64,000 nucleotides of DNA. Source: Neolewinella litorea. GTDB taxonomy: Bacteria; Bacteroidota; Bacteroidia; Chitinophagales; Saprospiraceae. The stretch covers positions 106,254-170,253 of the forward strand of contig NZ_SRSF01000006.1 of NCBI RefSeq assembly GCF_004803465.1, written 5' to 3'. A model generated the notes under the pieces. That model was not told the DNA's origin, did not search any database, and was given only the letters and a program-made list of their open reading frames with translations. Position 1 is the stretch's first letter, and each line of letters begins with the position of its first letter. The translations under genes were made by a program, and so were the position numbers. Positions 53,163-62,338 of this stretch are shown one piece after another.

Positions 53163-54383
53163 ATGCCAACCCAAATCCTTACGCTGTGTCTCCGGGGCGG
53201 ACTGCTGCTCGGATGGTTGCTGACCACCCTGTTGGTTTCCGCACAGGATAATCCCCTGGCGCGCATCATCGAGGAGCAACGCGACAGCTTCGCACCCTGG
53301 GTAGACGACCCAGCCCGGTACGAAGTGCAGGTGCTGTATACCCAAATCGATCGCTCACCGGACGGCTCGGTCGCGCTGACCACCCACCGTTGGGGCGTCG
53401 ACGATACCGAATACTTTTACCCGGCCAGCACGGTCAAATTGCCGGTGGCCGTCCTGGCCCTGCAGCGGCTCAATGAACTGGGGGTGCTGGGGATGGATGC
53501 CTATACCCCGCTGTTTCACGGTACGGGTACGGTACTCGCGTCCGCGCCGCAAACCCCCGTCAGCCGGGATACGAGCAGCCTCGACGGGCTGCCCAGCGTA
53601 GCCCATTACGTGCGCAAGATCTTCCTGGCGAGCGACAACGACGCCTACAACCGCCTGTTCGAATGGCTCGGGCCGACCTACATCAATGCGGCCCTGCGGG
53701 AAGTGGGGATCACGGGTGGGCGTATTCTGCACCGGGTGGGGGTGGACGGGTTTACCCCGGAAAATCACGCCTACCTCAACCCGGTGCGCTTCGCCGCAGG
53801 CTACGAGACCCTTTACCAGATCGGGGAGCGACACGACCCCTTTTACGATCCCTTAAGCACGCTCTGCGGCCAGCTGCGGGGGGTGGGCTACCTGGAGGGC
53901 GACAGCCTGGTGAACGCGCCCTTTGACTTCCGCCGCAAGAACTACCTGTCGCTGCAGAACCTTCACGACATCCTGCTGCAGGTAGTGGTGCCCGAGGCCG
54001 TTAACGATACCTTCCGCCTCACTCCGGCCGACTACGAGCTGCTGCGTACGGCCATGGCCCAACGGCCGCGGGAAAGTATCTCGCCGCGCTACACGAAGCC
54101 CGACAACTACGTCAAGTTCTGGATCTACGGCGACCAGCCTGAGTCTACCCGCATCCCCGACAAAGTGCGCATTCTCAACAAGGTGGGCTGGGCGTACGGC
54201 TATCTGACCGACGCGGCTTACATCACCGACGGGGAGGTGGAATTCATGCTGGTGGGTACGATCCACACCAACGCCAACCGCATCTACAACGACGGGGTGT
54301 ACGAATACGAGGAAGTGGGCATGCCCTTCTTCGGCCGTCTGGGGCGGGCTATACTGGCGTATGAACGACGCCGCCCCCGTTAG
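53163..54383 (+). CDS. Secreted serine hydrolase of class A beta-lactamase fold
   Basis: A 406-residue exported protein (signal peptide [16 protein letters not shown]). The active-site motifs are S-x-x-K in [12 protein letters not shown] and S-D-N in [12 protein letters not shown]; the third motif is loose ([14 protein letters not shown], in place of KTG). This is longer than classical class A beta-lactamases (about 290 residues), so a peptidase or esterase role is as likely as beta-lactam resistance. It follows the semialdehyde dehydrogenase gene by 15 nt. Its last 35 nt overlap the 3' end of convergent pyrH. Confidence 0.82.
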   Translation: MPTQILTLCLRGGLLLGWLLTTLLVSAQDNPLARIIEEQRDSFAPWVDDPARYEVQVLYTQIDRSPDGSVALTTHRWGVDDTEYFYPASTVKLPVAVLALQRLNELGVLGMDAYTPLFHGTGTVLASAPQTPVSRDTSSLDGLPSVAHYVRKIFLASDNDAYNRLFEWLGPTYINAALREVGITGGRILHRVGVDGFTPENHAYLNPVRFAAGYETLYQIGERHDPFYDPLSTLCGQLRGVGYLEGDSLVNAPFDFRRKNYLSLQNLHDILLQVVVPEAVNDTFRLTPADYELLRTAMAQRPRESISPRYTKPDNYVKFWIYGDQPESTRIPDKVRILNKVGWAYGYLTDAAYITDGEVEFMLVGTIHTNANRIYNDGVYEYEEVGMPFFGRLGRAILAYERRRPR

Positions 54384-55095
54384 TGACGAGGGTGCCGACC
54401 GGCTCGCCGAACATGATCTTGCGGAGGTTGGCCGGCTCGTTGATGTCGAAAACGATGATGGGCAGGTTGTTCTCGGCGCAGAGGGCGAAGGCGGCCTGGT
54501 CCATCACGCGCAGGTTTTTGTTCAGTACCTCGCGGAAGGAGATGCGGTCGTACTTCGTGGCCGAGGGGTCCTTTTCGGGGTCGGCGGAGTAGATGCCGTC
54601 GACGCGGGTGCCCTTCAGGATGACGTCGGCGTCGATCTCGTTGGCCCGCAGGGCCGCGGCGCTGTCGGTGGTGAAGTAGGGGTTGCCGGTGCCGGCGCTG
54701 AAGATCACGACCCGCCCCTTCTCCAGGTGGCGGATGGCCCGCCGGCGGATGTAGGGTTCGGCGATCTGCTGCATCTCGATGGCCGAGATCAGGCGGGTGT
54801 ACACCCCGTGGGTTTCCATCATGCTTTGCAGGGCCATGCCGTTGATCACGGTGGCCAGCATGCCCATATAGTCGCCCTGGGTACGTTCGATACCGGATTC
54901 GGCCGCGGAGAGTCCGCGGAAGATGTTTCCGCCGCCGATGACCACCGCCACTTCCACGCCGATGTCGATCAGTTCCTTGATCTGCTTGGTGTAGTACTCC
55001 AGCATATTGGGGTCGATGCCGTACTGCTGGTCGCCCATGAGGGTTTCCCCGGACAGTTTGAGCATGATGCGGCGGTATTTCAGGGCCATATTCAT
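54349..55095 (-). CDS. pyrH: UMP kinase
   Basis: A 248-residue amino-acid-kinase-fold enzyme converting UMP to UDP. Motifs: [62 protein letters not shown] and [16 protein letters not shown]. The ATG at 55095 (or the one two codons later, 55089) gives the normal N-terminus; a much longer open frame upstream is the shadow of tgt. The gene follows tgt on the same strand (116-nt gap) and overlaps the convergent serine hydrolase gene. Confidence 0.96.
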   Translation of the reverse strand: MNMALKYRRIMLKLSGETLMGDQQYGIDPNMLEYYTKQIKELIDIGVEVAVVIGGGNIFRGLSAAESGIERTQGDYMGMLATVINGMALQSMMETHGVYTRLISAIEMQQIAEPYIRRRAIRHLEKGRVVIFSAGTGNPYFTTDSAAALRANEIDADVILKGTRVDGIYSADPEKDPSATKYDRISFREVLNKNLRVMDQAAFALCAENNLPIIVFDINEPANLRKIMFGEPVGTLVTNGGGVVHTPV

Positions 55096-55211
55096 ATGGG
55101 TTTTGCTACGCTGCGGCCTGCGGCGGTGCGCAAAGGTAATTAATCGACGGTTCCCCGGGCCGCCAACCGCGGGCGACCAGACGGGTGGGCGCACCCGAAA
55201 AATGTGTCCGG

Positions 55212-56345
55212 CTAGAGCTTGCGTTCCAACTGCGGCACCAGCGCGTCCTTCCATTCGCGGAAGCTCCCGTCGAGGATCCGCTGCCGGGCCTCGCGGACCA
55301 GCGAGAGGTAGAAGGCCAGGTTGTGCAGGGTGGCCAATTGGCCGGCCAGGAGTTCTCCGCAGCGGAGCAGGTGGCAGAGGTAGGCCTTGCTGTGTACCTG
55401 CGAGGTGGGCGCCGCCTCGGGGTGGTCGTCGATGGGAGAGTGATCGTTCTTCCAGCGGGCGTTGCGGATGTTGATGATGCCGTGCCGGGTATAGAGCATA
55501 CCATGGCGGGCGTTGCGGCTGGGCAGCACGCAGTCGAACATGTCGACCCCGCGGCTGATGCACTCCAGGATATTGGCCGGGGTACCGACGCCCATGAGGT
55601 AGCGGGGCTTGTCTTCGGGCAGGATATCGCAGCACAGTTGGGTGATGCGGTACATATCCGGAATGGGTTCACCGACGGAGAGTCCGCCGATGGCGTTACC
55701 GGGCTGGTCCTGGCCGGCGATAAATTCGCACGACTGTCGCCGCAGGTCGTCGTAGCTGCCCCCCTGCACGATGGGGAAGAGGGCCTGGGAATGACCGTAC
55801 CGTGGTTCGCTGTCGCGCATATAGGCCACGCAGCGTTCGAGCCAGCGGTGGGTAAGGTGCATGCTGTTCTCGGCGTACTGGCGGGTGCTGGGGTAGGGGG
55901 GGCACTCGTCGAAGGCCATGACGATGTCGGCCCCGATGGAACGCTGGATGGCCAGGCTGCTTTCTGGGCTGAAGAGGTGCTTGCTGCCGTCGATGTGGCT
56001 GGCGAAGGTGGCGCCCTCCTCGGTGATCTTGCGCCGGTGGGCCAGGCTAAACACCTGGTAGCCGCCGCTGTCGGTGAGGATGGGCCCGTCCCACTGCATG
56101 AAGCGATGGAGGCCACCGGCGGCCTCGAGCACTTCGGTGCCGGGCCGCAGGTACAGGTGGTAGGTATTGCCGAGGATGATCTGGGCGCGGACGTCCTCCC
56201 GCAGTTCCCGCTGGTGGACGCCCTTGACGGTGCCCAGGGTGCCTACGGGCATGAAGATGGGGGTCTGGATGGTCCCGTGATCGGTGGTGACCTGGCCGGC
56301 CCGGGCGCTGGTGGTGGGGTCGGTGTGCTCGAGGGTGAACTGCAT
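55212..56345 (-). CDS. tgt: Queuine tRNA-ribosyltransferase
   Basis: A 377-residue TIM-barrel transglycosylase exchanging guanine 34 for the queuosine precursor in tRNAs with GUN anticodons. Motifs: [28 protein letters not shown] with a catalytic Asp, [23 protein letters not shown], the second catalytic Asp in [19 protein letters not shown], and the zinc ligands in [15 protein letters not shown] plus a later His. The ATG at 56345 lies five bases after a TACCTTCG box, so the message may be leaderless. It is divergent from pth. Confidence 0.96.
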   Translation of the reverse strand: MQFTLEHTDPTTSARAGQVTTDHGTIQTPIFMPVGTLGTVKGVHQRELREDVRAQIILGNTYHLYLRPGTEVLEAAGGLHRFMQWDGPILTDSGGYQVFSLAHRRKITEEGATFASHIDGSKHLFSPESSLAIQRSIGADIVMAFDECPPYPSTRQYAENSMHLTHRWLERCVAYMRDSEPRYGHSQALFPIVQGGSYDDLRRQSCEFIAGQDQPGNAIGGLSVGEPIPDMYRITQLCCDILPEDKPRYLMGVGTPANILECISRGVDMFDCVLPSRNARHGMLYTRHGIINIRNARWKNDHSPIDDHPEAAPTSQVHSKAYLCHLLRCGELLAGQLATLHNLAFYLSLVREARQRILDGSFREWKDALVPQLERKL

Positions 56346-56349
56346 CGGC

Positions 56350-56357
56350 GCGAAGGT
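56350..56357 (-). promoter_or_regulatory. -7 box TACCTTCG next to the tgt start
   Basis: On the minus strand TACCTTCG is followed by CGCCG and the tgt ATG. Almost the same arrangement (TACCTTCG, CGCC, ATG) precedes pth on the other strand. Confidence 0.5.
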
Positions 56358-56392
56358 AAGTCGCAGGGTGGCTTCGGTCGTTCGGTGCTGAA

Positions 56393-56464
56393 TGGTCCGA
56401 CCGATTAATCGTTGGACCACTTAAGTCGTCCAACGCCCAGTAGTCGGACCATTGGCCGTCCGAC
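56393..56464. promoter_or_regulatory. Chained palindromes between tgt and pth
   Basis: Three inverted repeats, the first two overlapping: TGGTCC/GGACCA around the perfect palindrome CGATTAATCG (56393-56419); CGTTGGAC/GTCCAACG (56410-56435); GTCGGAC/GTCCGAC (56443-56464). They share the word GGAC/GTCC and sit in the middle of the 151-bp divergent region, suggesting operators or alternative hairpins. Confidence 0.55.
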
Positions 56465-56484
56465 CACTAAGTCGTCCGACCACT

Positions 56485-56492
56485 TACCTTCG
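56485..56492 (+). promoter_or_regulatory. -7 box TACCTTCG four bases before pth ATG
   Basis: TACCTTCG-CGCC-ATG; the short distance implies a leaderless or near-leaderless message, as for tsaE and tgt. Confidence 0.5.
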
Positions 56493-56496
56493 CGCC

Positions 56497-57045
56497 ATGA
56501 AATTTCTCATCGTCGGCCTCGGTAACCCCGGGCCCAAGTACGAAGACACCCGCCATAACGTCGGCTTTCGCGTCGTGGAGCAACTCAGCGACGACTGGGC
56601 ACCCGGCACCCACGGCGACCTGGCGCGCATCACCCACCGCGGGAAGCAAATCGTGGTGCTCAAGCCTAGTACCTACATGAACCTCAGCGGCAAGGCCGTG
56701 CGCTACTGGCTGCAGGCTGAGAAGATTCCGAAGGAGAACCTGCTCGTGGTGATGGACGACCTCCACCTCGATTTCGGCCGCCTGCGGCTGCGCGGCAAGG
56801 GCAGCGACGCGGGGCACAATGGTCTGAAGAGTATCGACCAGCTCACCGGCGGCAACAACTACGCCCGCCTGCGCGTCGGCATCGGCAACGACTTCCACCC
56901 CGGGCAACAGGCCGACTACGTGCTGAGCGATTGGACAGCCGACGAGCGGATCGATCTGCCCAAACTGCTCAAGGACGCCAGCGAGGCCTGCCTCAGCTTC
57001 TGCGCCCACGGCCTGGCCAATACCATGAGCGCCTACAACCGATAA
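56497..57045 (+). CDS. pth: Peptidyl-tRNA hydrolase
   Basis: A 182-residue enzyme that recycles tRNA from dropped-off peptidyl-tRNA. It starts KFLIVGLGNPGPKYEDTRHNVGF (catalytic His and conserved Asn), then KPSTYMNLSGKAV, LLVVMDDLHLDFGRLRLR, GSDAGHNGLKSI and RLRVGIGNDFHPGQQADYVLS. The ATG at 56497 gives the canonical start; an upstream start at 56452 would lie in the palindrome region. crtI follows after 51 nt. Confidence 0.96.
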   Translation: MKFLIVGLGNPGPKYEDTRHNVGFRVVEQLSDDWAPGTHGDLARITHRGKQIVVLKPSTYMNLSGKAVRYWLQAEKIPKENLLVVMDDLHLDFGRLRLRGKGSDAGHNGLKSIDQLTGGNNYARLRVGIGNDFHPGQQADYVLSDWTADERIDLPKLLKDASEACLSFCAHGLANTMSAYNR

Positions 57046-57096
57046 ACCGATTTGGGGAAACCGTGTTAGGCCGGTACACTATTATACCCCGCCTGC

Positions 57097-58581
57097 TTGA
57101 ACCCACAAGTCACCATCGTCGGGGCCGGCTTCGCCGGCCTCTCCGCCGCCGCCCACCTCGGGAGCCGCGGGTACCGCGTCCGCATCCTGGAAAAGAACGC
57201 CGGCCTCGGCGGCCGCGCCCGCCAGTTCAACGAGCAAGGGTTCACCTTCGACATGGGGCCGAGCTGGTACTGGATGCCCGAGATATTTGAGCAGTTCTTC
57301 CAAAATTTCGGGCACTCGGCGGCCGACTACTACGAGCTCGTCCGCCTCGACCCCAGCTACGAGGTAGTTTTCGGAGTAGAGGACCGGGTCGAAGTACCCG
57401 CCACCACCGCTGAACTGTTTGCCCTCTTCGAGCGGCTCGAGCCGGGCAGCTCGGCCAACCTGCGGAAGTTCCTCGACGAGGCCGAGTACAAGTACCGCGT
57501 AGGCATCAACGAGTTCGTGCAGAAGCCCGGCCACAGCATCCTCGACTTCGCCGACCGGCGGGTCTTCCAGTCGGTTTTCCGGCTGCAGATGCTCACCGAT
57601 ATGGCCACCTACGTCCGCAGGCTGTTCAAACACCCCCAGCTCATCCAGCTGCTGGAATTCCCCGTACTCTTCCTGGGCGCCACCCCCGCCAATACCCCGG
57701 CGCTGTACAGCCTGATGAACTACGCCGACCTGGAGCTGGGCACCTGGTACCCGCTGGGCGGTATGCACAAGATCATCGAGGGCATGACCGCCGTGGCCCG
57801 TGAGCAGGGAGCCGAGATCCTGACCAGCCAGCCGGTGGCCAGTGTGCAGACTACGCACGGGGAAGTCCAATCCGTGACCACGGCCGACGGCACGGTGTAT
57901 CCCACCGATATCCTGCTGTGCGCCGCCGACTACCACCACTTCGAACAGGAGGTACTCGACCCCGCCGATCGCGTCTACTCGGAAGATTATTGGCGCAACC
58001 GCACCATGGCCCCCTCCAGCCTGCTGTTCTACGTGGGCCTCGACCGCAAGGTGCCGGGCCTCCACCACCATACGCTGTTCTTCGACGCCGATTTCAACCG
58101 CCACGCCCACGACATCTACGAGGAGCCCCGCTGGCCGGAAGATCCACTCTTTTACGTCTGCGCCCCCTCGGTCACCGATCCTGGGGTAGCCCCCCCGGGT
58201 TGTGAGAATATGTTCTTTCTGCTCCCGCTGGCCCCCGACCTCGACGACAACCCCGAACGGCGGGAACACTACTGGAGCCTGATGTGCGATCGGCTGAGCC
58301 AGCGCATCGGCTTCGACATCCGCCCCCACGTGTTCTACCGCCGTGGCTACGCCCACCGGGAATTTCGGGAAGACTACAACGCCTACCGCGGTAACGCCTA
58401 CGGGCTGGCCAACACCCTGCGGCAGACCGCTTTCCTGAAACCCAAGCTGAGAAGCCGTAAATTGAAGAACCTTTGGTACGCAGGCCAGTTAACGACCCCC
58501 GGCCCCGGCATGCCCCCCAGCATCATTTCCGGCGAAGTAGCCGCCCGTGACATCTTCAGTGCCCAACCCGCTCATGCTTAG
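57097..58581 (+). CDS. crtI: Phytoene desaturase
   Basis: A 494-residue FAD enzyme that desaturates phytoene towards lycopene. The dinucleotide motif is VTIVGAGFAGLSAAAHLGSRGY, followed by GGRARQFNEQGFTFDMGPSWYWMP, and the C-terminal bacterial-type phytoene dehydrogenase signature region LWYAGQLTTPGPGMPPSIISGE. The start is TTG at 57097; no ATG or GTG fits. It overlaps crtB by 8 nt, so the two are translationally coupled. The desaturation number (lycopene or less) cannot be read from sequence. Confidence 0.94.
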   Translation: MNPQVTIVGAGFAGLSAAAHLGSRGYRVRILEKNAGLGGRARQFNEQGFTFDMGPSWYWMPEIFEQFFQNFGHSAADYYELVRLDPSYEVVFGVEDRVEVPATTAELFALFERLEPGSSANLRKFLDEAEYKYRVGINEFVQKPGHSILDFADRRVFQSVFRLQMLTDMATYVRRLFKHPQLIQLLEFPVLFLGATPANTPALYSLMNYADLELGTWYPLGGMHKIIEGMTAVAREQGAEILTSQPVASVQTTHGEVQSVTTADGTVYPTDILLCAADYHHFEQEVLDPADRVYSEDYWRNRTMAPSSLLFYVGLDRKVPGLHHHTLFFDADFNRHAHDIYEEPRWPEDPLFYVCAPSVTDPGVAPPGCENMFFLLPLAPDLDDNPERREHYWSLMCDRLSQRIGFDIRPHVFYRRGYAHREFREDYNAYRGNAYGLANTLRQTAFLKPKLRSRKLKNLWYAGQLTTPGPGMPPSIISGEVAARDIFSAQPAHA

Positions 58582-59410
58582 CCTTTACCATCAAGTCTGC
58601 CGGGAGTGCGCCTCCCTCGTCACCCGCCGCTACAGCACGAGCTTCAGCATGGGCATTCGGGTATTCGACAAGCCGCTGCGTGCCCCCATCTACGGCATTT
58701 ACGGCTTCGTGCGTTTCGCCGACGAGATCGTGGACACCTTCCACCACAAGGACAAACAGGAACTCTTCCGCCGGTTCCGCGAAGACACTTACCACGCCCT
58801 GGAACACGGCATCAGCCTCAACCCCATTCTGCAGGCCTTCCAGGAGGTGGCCCATCGCTACGGCATCGGCCGCGACCTGATCGATCCCTTCCTGGATAGT
58901 ATGGAAATGGACCTCGACAATACCCGCTACAACCCGTCCTTATATAAGGAGTACATTTTCGGCTCGGCCGAGGTGGTGGGACTGATGTGTCTGCGGGTCT
59001 TCGTCGACGGCAATGAGGAGGAGTACGAGCGCCTCAAGGCCCCCGCCTGCTCGCTGGGTGCCGCCTTTCAGAAGATCAATTTCCTGCGCGACATCCGCTC
59101 CGATTACCACGAGCGCGGGCGGGTCTACTTTCCTGGCGTAGACTACGAGAGGTTCGACAACGACGTCAAGGCCAGTATCGAAGCCGACATCAAGGCGGAC
59201 TTCGACCACGCCTACACGGGCATCCTCCAGTTGCCGCCCAGCGCCCGCTTCGGCGTTTACCTGGCCTACGTGTACTACACCAAGCTCTTCCAGAAGATCC
59301 GCAACTCCCCCGCCCGCGAGGTGACCGAGCAACGCATCCGCGTGGCCGACCATCGCAAAGTGTACCTTCTGGCCAGTTCCGCCGTTAAGCACCGCTTTAA
59401 CCTGCTCTGA
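58574..59410 (+). CDS. crtB: Phytoene synthase
   Basis: A 278-residue trans-isoprenyl diphosphate synthase (head-to-head) condensing two GGPP. The first Asp motif is in YGFVRFADEIVDTF, the second in KINFLRDIRSDYHERGRVYFP; YSTSFSMGIRVFD and GSAEVVGLMCLRVF are further signatures. The ATG at 58574 overlaps the crtI stop; an upstream GTG at 58547 is less likely. The gene is followed by a 21-bp dispersed element and a convergent oxidoreductase gene. Confidence 0.94.
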   Translation: MLSLYHQVCRECASLVTRRYSTSFSMGIRVFDKPLRAPIYGIYGFVRFADEIVDTFHHKDKQELFRRFREDTYHALEHGISLNPILQAFQEVAHRYGIGRDLIDPFLDSMEMDLDNTRYNPSLYKEYIFGSAEVVGLMCLRVFVDGNEEEYERLKAPACSLGAAFQKINFLRDIRSDYHERGRVYFPGVDYERFDNDVKASIEADIKADFDHAYTGILQLPPSARFGVYLAYVYYTKLFQKIRNSPAREVTEQRIRVADHRKVYLLASSAVKHRFNLL

Positions 59411-59415
59411 CCGGG

Positions 59416-59436
59416 GGGCGGCGGCGCGCGGGTGCC
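59416..59436 (+). repeat. Dispersed 21-bp element, copy 6
   Basis: Identical to copy 1 over 21 bases. It lies between crtB (stop at 59410) and the convergent oxidoreductase gene; its last base is the first base of CTA, the complement of the oxidoreductase stop TAG. Confidence 0.8.
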
Positions 59437-60458
59437 TACTCCGCCACGGTGACGACCACCTTGCCGGTCGTTTCTCCGCCCTGGAATTTGCGGATCGCGT
59501 CCGGTAACTGCCGGAAAGGGAAAGTATGGCCTACCCTGGGTTTGCCGATGTCGAGCTTGTCCAGCTCCGCCAGCGTACGGTGCATGAGCTCAGCCCGCTC
59601 GTAGAGCCAGATCAGGTTGAAGCCCATGACGGACTTGTTGTTTTCGGGCAACTTCTGCGGATCAATTTTCGGCCGAGTGAGGAACTGCCAGAGGAGGCGG
59701 GGGTAATTCGGTCGGTTACCCACCGAGCCGTAGCGCGCCGAGCCGTAGACAACGTGCCGGCCCATGGGAGCCAGCGTCTCGAACCCCACGGAGAAGATCT
59801 TACCCCCGATGCATTCCATGATGAGGTTCAGCTCCCGGCCGCCGAGGGCCCGGTTGAGATCCCGGCGAAAAGTGCGCTTATTCCGGACGATCCAGTCGTG
59901 GTAGCCTTCTTCCCGCAGGTAGCCGATTTTCTTGTCGCTGCCGATCGTCCCAATGGTGTAGGCATCAAATTGCCGGGCAATGCGTCCGGCGAAGGTGCCT
60001 ACACCCCCGGCCGCGGAATGAATCAGGACCGTCTGCCCGGACTGAATGTTCCCCAGGTGTACCAGACCATAATAGGCCGTCAGGGCCTGTACCAGATAGG
60101 AAGCCCCTTCTTCCAGTGTCCAGCCATCGGGCAGCGGGAGCACGTAGCGGTGGTCGATATTCAGCCGGGAGGTGTAGGCCCCGAAGCGGGTAACGCCCAT
60201 GACCCGGTCGCCGACGGACACGTTCTGTACGCCTACTCCCGTCGCCTCTACCACACCAGCATATTCCAGGCCGGGGGTGAAGACGCCATCCGGAGTGGCG
60301 CCATACAGCCCCCAGATGGCGAAGATGTCGGCGAAGTTCAGTCCGATCGTCCGCACCGCCACCGTCACCTCCCCGGGGGCGGGGGGCGGAAGCTCCTCTT
60401 GTACGAGGTTAAGGTTACTCAGCGCTCCGGCTTTCAGTCGGTAGGATTGGCTTTGCAT
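59436..60458 (-). CDS. Zinc-free MDR-family quinone oxidoreductase-like protein
   Basis: A 340-residue medium-chain dehydrogenase/reductase. The GroES-like N-terminal half (PAPGEVTVAVRTIGLNFADIF, GLEYAGVVEATGVGV, GDRVMGVTRFGAYT) is followed by the NADPH fold (TVLIHSAAGGVGTFAGRIARQ). The structural and catalytic zinc ligands of alcohol dehydrogenases are absent. It resembles the VAT-1/quinone oxidoreductase subgroup (NFADIF, YYGLVHLGNIQ). The substrate is unknown. It is transcribed away from crtB and follows the amidohydrolase gene (66-nt gap). Confidence 0.85.
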   Translation of the reverse strand: MQSQSYRLKAGALSNLNLVQEELPPPAPGEVTVAVRTIGLNFADIFAIWGLYGATPDGVFTPGLEYAGVVEATGVGVQNVSVGDRVMGVTRFGAYTSRLNIDHRYVLPLPDGWTLEEGASYLVQALTAYYGLVHLGNIQSGQTVLIHSAAGGVGTFAGRIARQFDAYTIGTIGSDKKIGYLREEGYHDWIVRNKRTFRRDLNRALGGRELNLIMECIGGKIFSVGFETLAPMGRHVVYGSARYGSVGNRPNYPRLLWQFLTRPKIDPQKLPENNKSVMGFNLIWLYERAELMHRTLAELDKLDIGKPRVGHTFPFRQLPDAIRKFQGGETTGKVVVTVAE

Positions 60459-60504
60459 AGCGGTCGTGGGAATGGAAGATACGCGGGATCACGGACAAAC
60501 ATCC

Positions 60505-60525
60505 GGGCGGCGGAGCGCGGGTACC
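60505..60525 (+). repeat. Dispersed 21-bp element, copy 7
   Basis: GGGCGGCGGAG...GGGTACC; 19 of 21 match copy 1. As with copy 6, its final base is the first base of CTA, the complement of the stop codon of the minus-strand gene (amidohydrolase). Confidence 0.75.
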
Positions 60526-61526
60526 TAGTCCGTCGGCCAGGCAAAGTCTTCGTGGTTCATCCGGAAAAAGCGAGCCGCGTTGTTGAAGAGTATGTCGCGC
60601 TTCTGGTCCGCGGACAGGTAACGAGCGTTCTCGATCACGCCAATGGAGGTTTCGATCATCCGCGGCCAGTAAATGAAGTCGGTGCCGTACATGATCCGCT
60701 TGCCAAAGCCCGCCTGGACGAGCCGCCGGATCACGTAGTGGACCTCGTCGAGGGGGTAGCTCCAGATGAAGCCGGATACGTCCAGGTATACGTAGGCGTG
60801 GGCACCCATGAGGGCGATCAGCTCGTCGACCAGGGGGTAGCCGGCGTGCATGACCCAGATCTTCATTTTGGGGTGGCGGGCCAGCAGGTCCTCCAGTAAT
60901 AGGGGGTTACCCAGGGAAGCACGGTAAGCCGGTTGCCCGATGTTGGCCTGACCGTTGCCTCCCGTGCCCATATGGATGCCCACCGGAATATTCAACTCCT
61001 CGGCGACGGAGAAGTAGGGCGTAAAGACCGTATCGCTGGGCGACATCCCCCGGTACTGGGGGGCTACCTCCGCTACGACCCGGTAAAATCCGCTGCTGAG
61101 CGAATCCCGGAAGTCCGCCACCGGCATATCGGTATTGATACCAATACCCGGCAGGATGAGGCCCGGCGGGGCGGCGGCTGCCCATTCGTGAAGGACGCCG
61201 GGATCACCGAAGGCAACCATCGTCATGTTCAGGTCCCGGATGCGGGCGAGGATCGCCTCCCGCAGTTCGTCGTCGCTGGCGGCGGCGGGCAGGGGATCCG
61301 CGCAGTCGGAGTTGAAGATGGGGGGCGCAGGATCACGCGGGTCACCGCCGGGCATGTCGCTGAGGAACCAGGGGCACAGCGGTGTGGTAAAGGCGGGGTT
61401 GACCCGGAGGGTGTGGACGTGGATATCGATGATCGGCGGACGCCCGGTGGCGGCATCCCCCTGTTGGGAGAAGACAGCGGAGGATCCGGCGATCAAGAGG
61501 AAGGCCAGTAAGGAGCGTAGTAACAT
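60525..61526 (-). CDS. Secreted amidohydrolase family protein (metal-dependent hydrolase, TIM barrel)
   Basis: A 333-residue exported protein: signal peptide (MLLRSLLAFLLIAGSSAVFSQ), then an amidohydrolase-2-like barrel with PPIIDIHVHTLRVNP (HxH metal motif), IPVGIHMGTGG, MKIWVMHAGYPLVDE and RIMYGTDFIYWPRM with the final Asp. Family members include decarboxylases and lactonases; the substrate is not evident. The ATG at 61526 gives a good signal peptide; an upstream ATG at 61568 was rejected. It is divergent from the cruF/crtY pair (128 nt). Confidence 0.84.
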   Translation of the reverse strand: MLLRSLLAFLLIAGSSAVFSQQGDAATGRPPIIDIHVHTLRVNPAFTTPLCPWFLSDMPGGDPRDPAPPIFNSDCADPLPAAASDDELREAILARIRDLNMTMVAFGDPGVLHEWAAAAPPGLILPGIGINTDMPVADFRDSLSSGFYRVVAEVAPQYRGMSPSDTVFTPYFSVAEELNIPVGIHMGTGGNGQANIGQPAYRASLGNPLLLEDLLARHPKMKIWVMHAGYPLVDELIALMGAHAYVYLDVSGFIWSYPLDEVHYVIRRLVQAGFGKRIMYGTDFIYWPRMIETSIGVIENARYLSADQKRDILFNNAARFFRMNHEDFAWPTD

Positions 61527-61654
61527 GCGATAGCGGTGTAGCGCGTAATAAAGTGGAAAGTACGTCACGGATCGGCAAGCGGTATACCCCGGCCCCGGGC
61601 GAGAGAACCATTTGCCGTCGCCCGCGTCTATACCATGACCAAACCGCCGCTTGA

Positions 61655-62338
61655 TTGATCCCTTTGGATTCCCCCGCCCGGGGCAGCACCCTTCCTCTCC
61701 GCACCCCCTTTGAAAAGTACCTGGCGGCCTTTCTCCTGTTCGCCTTTGCCTCGGGTGCCCTGGCCCATACCCTGCCTGCGGTCTTGCCGGTCACGCGGTA
61801 TACTACGGATGGACTGCTCCTGGTCATCAACGGACTACTCCTGTACAGTATCTACCGGCGTAACGAAGATCCCGGACTGTGGGTCTGGCTGGTGGGAGCG
61901 TACTGCTTCACCTTCGCCGCGGAGGCGGTGGGGGTGGCTACCGGGGCCATCTTCGGATCCTACGCTTACGGACCTACAATGTGGTGGCAGTGGCTGGGGG
62001 TGCCCTTCGTCATCGCGCTGAACTGGTGCGCCCTGACACTGGCCACCAACGAACTCGCGGAACGCTTGGTGGGGCCACGACCCTGGTGGGTCGCGGCATT
62101 GGCTAGCGTCCTGATCGCCCTGTACGACGTGGCCATCGAGCCCGTGGCCATCGCCCTGGATTACTGGCAGTGGGCGGGTGGGACGATCCCCCTGCGCAAT
62201 TACCTGATGTGGGCGGTGGTGGCCTTCCTGATCTCCCTGCCCCTGCAGCTGCTCCGCATCCGGTACCGCAGTCCGTTGCTACTGGTGTACCTGTTTGCCC
62301 AGCTATTCTTCTTCCTCGTATTAAACATTGCCCTGTGA
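61655..62338 (+). CDS. cruF: CruF-like carotenoid hydratase (DUF422 membrane protein)
   Basis: A 227-residue protein with six or seven hydrophobic segments (LAAFLLFAFASGALAHTLP, GLWVWLVGAYCFTFAAEAVGV, WWVAALASVLIALYDVAIEPVA, LLVYLFAQLFFFLVLNIAL). The E-x-x-G-V-x-x-G-x-I-F-G-x-Y-x-Y-G segment and LYDVAIEPVA are hallmarks of the CruF/bisanhydrobacterioruberin hydratase family (DUF422), which adds a 1'-hydroxyl to the acyclic end of a carotenoid. The start is TTG at 61655. crtY overlaps its stop (GTGA), so the two act together. Confidence 0.82.
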   Translation: MIPLDSPARGSTLPLRTPFEKYLAAFLLFAFASGALAHTLPAVLPVTRYTTDGLLLVINGLLLYSIYRRNEDPGLWVWLVGAYCFTFAAEAVGVATGAIFGSYAYGPTMWWQWLGVPFVIALNWCALTLATNELAERLVGPRPWWVAALASVLIALYDVAIEPVAIALDYWQWAGGTIPLRNYLMWAVVAFLISLPLQLLRIRYRSPLLLVYLFAQLFFFLVLNIAL

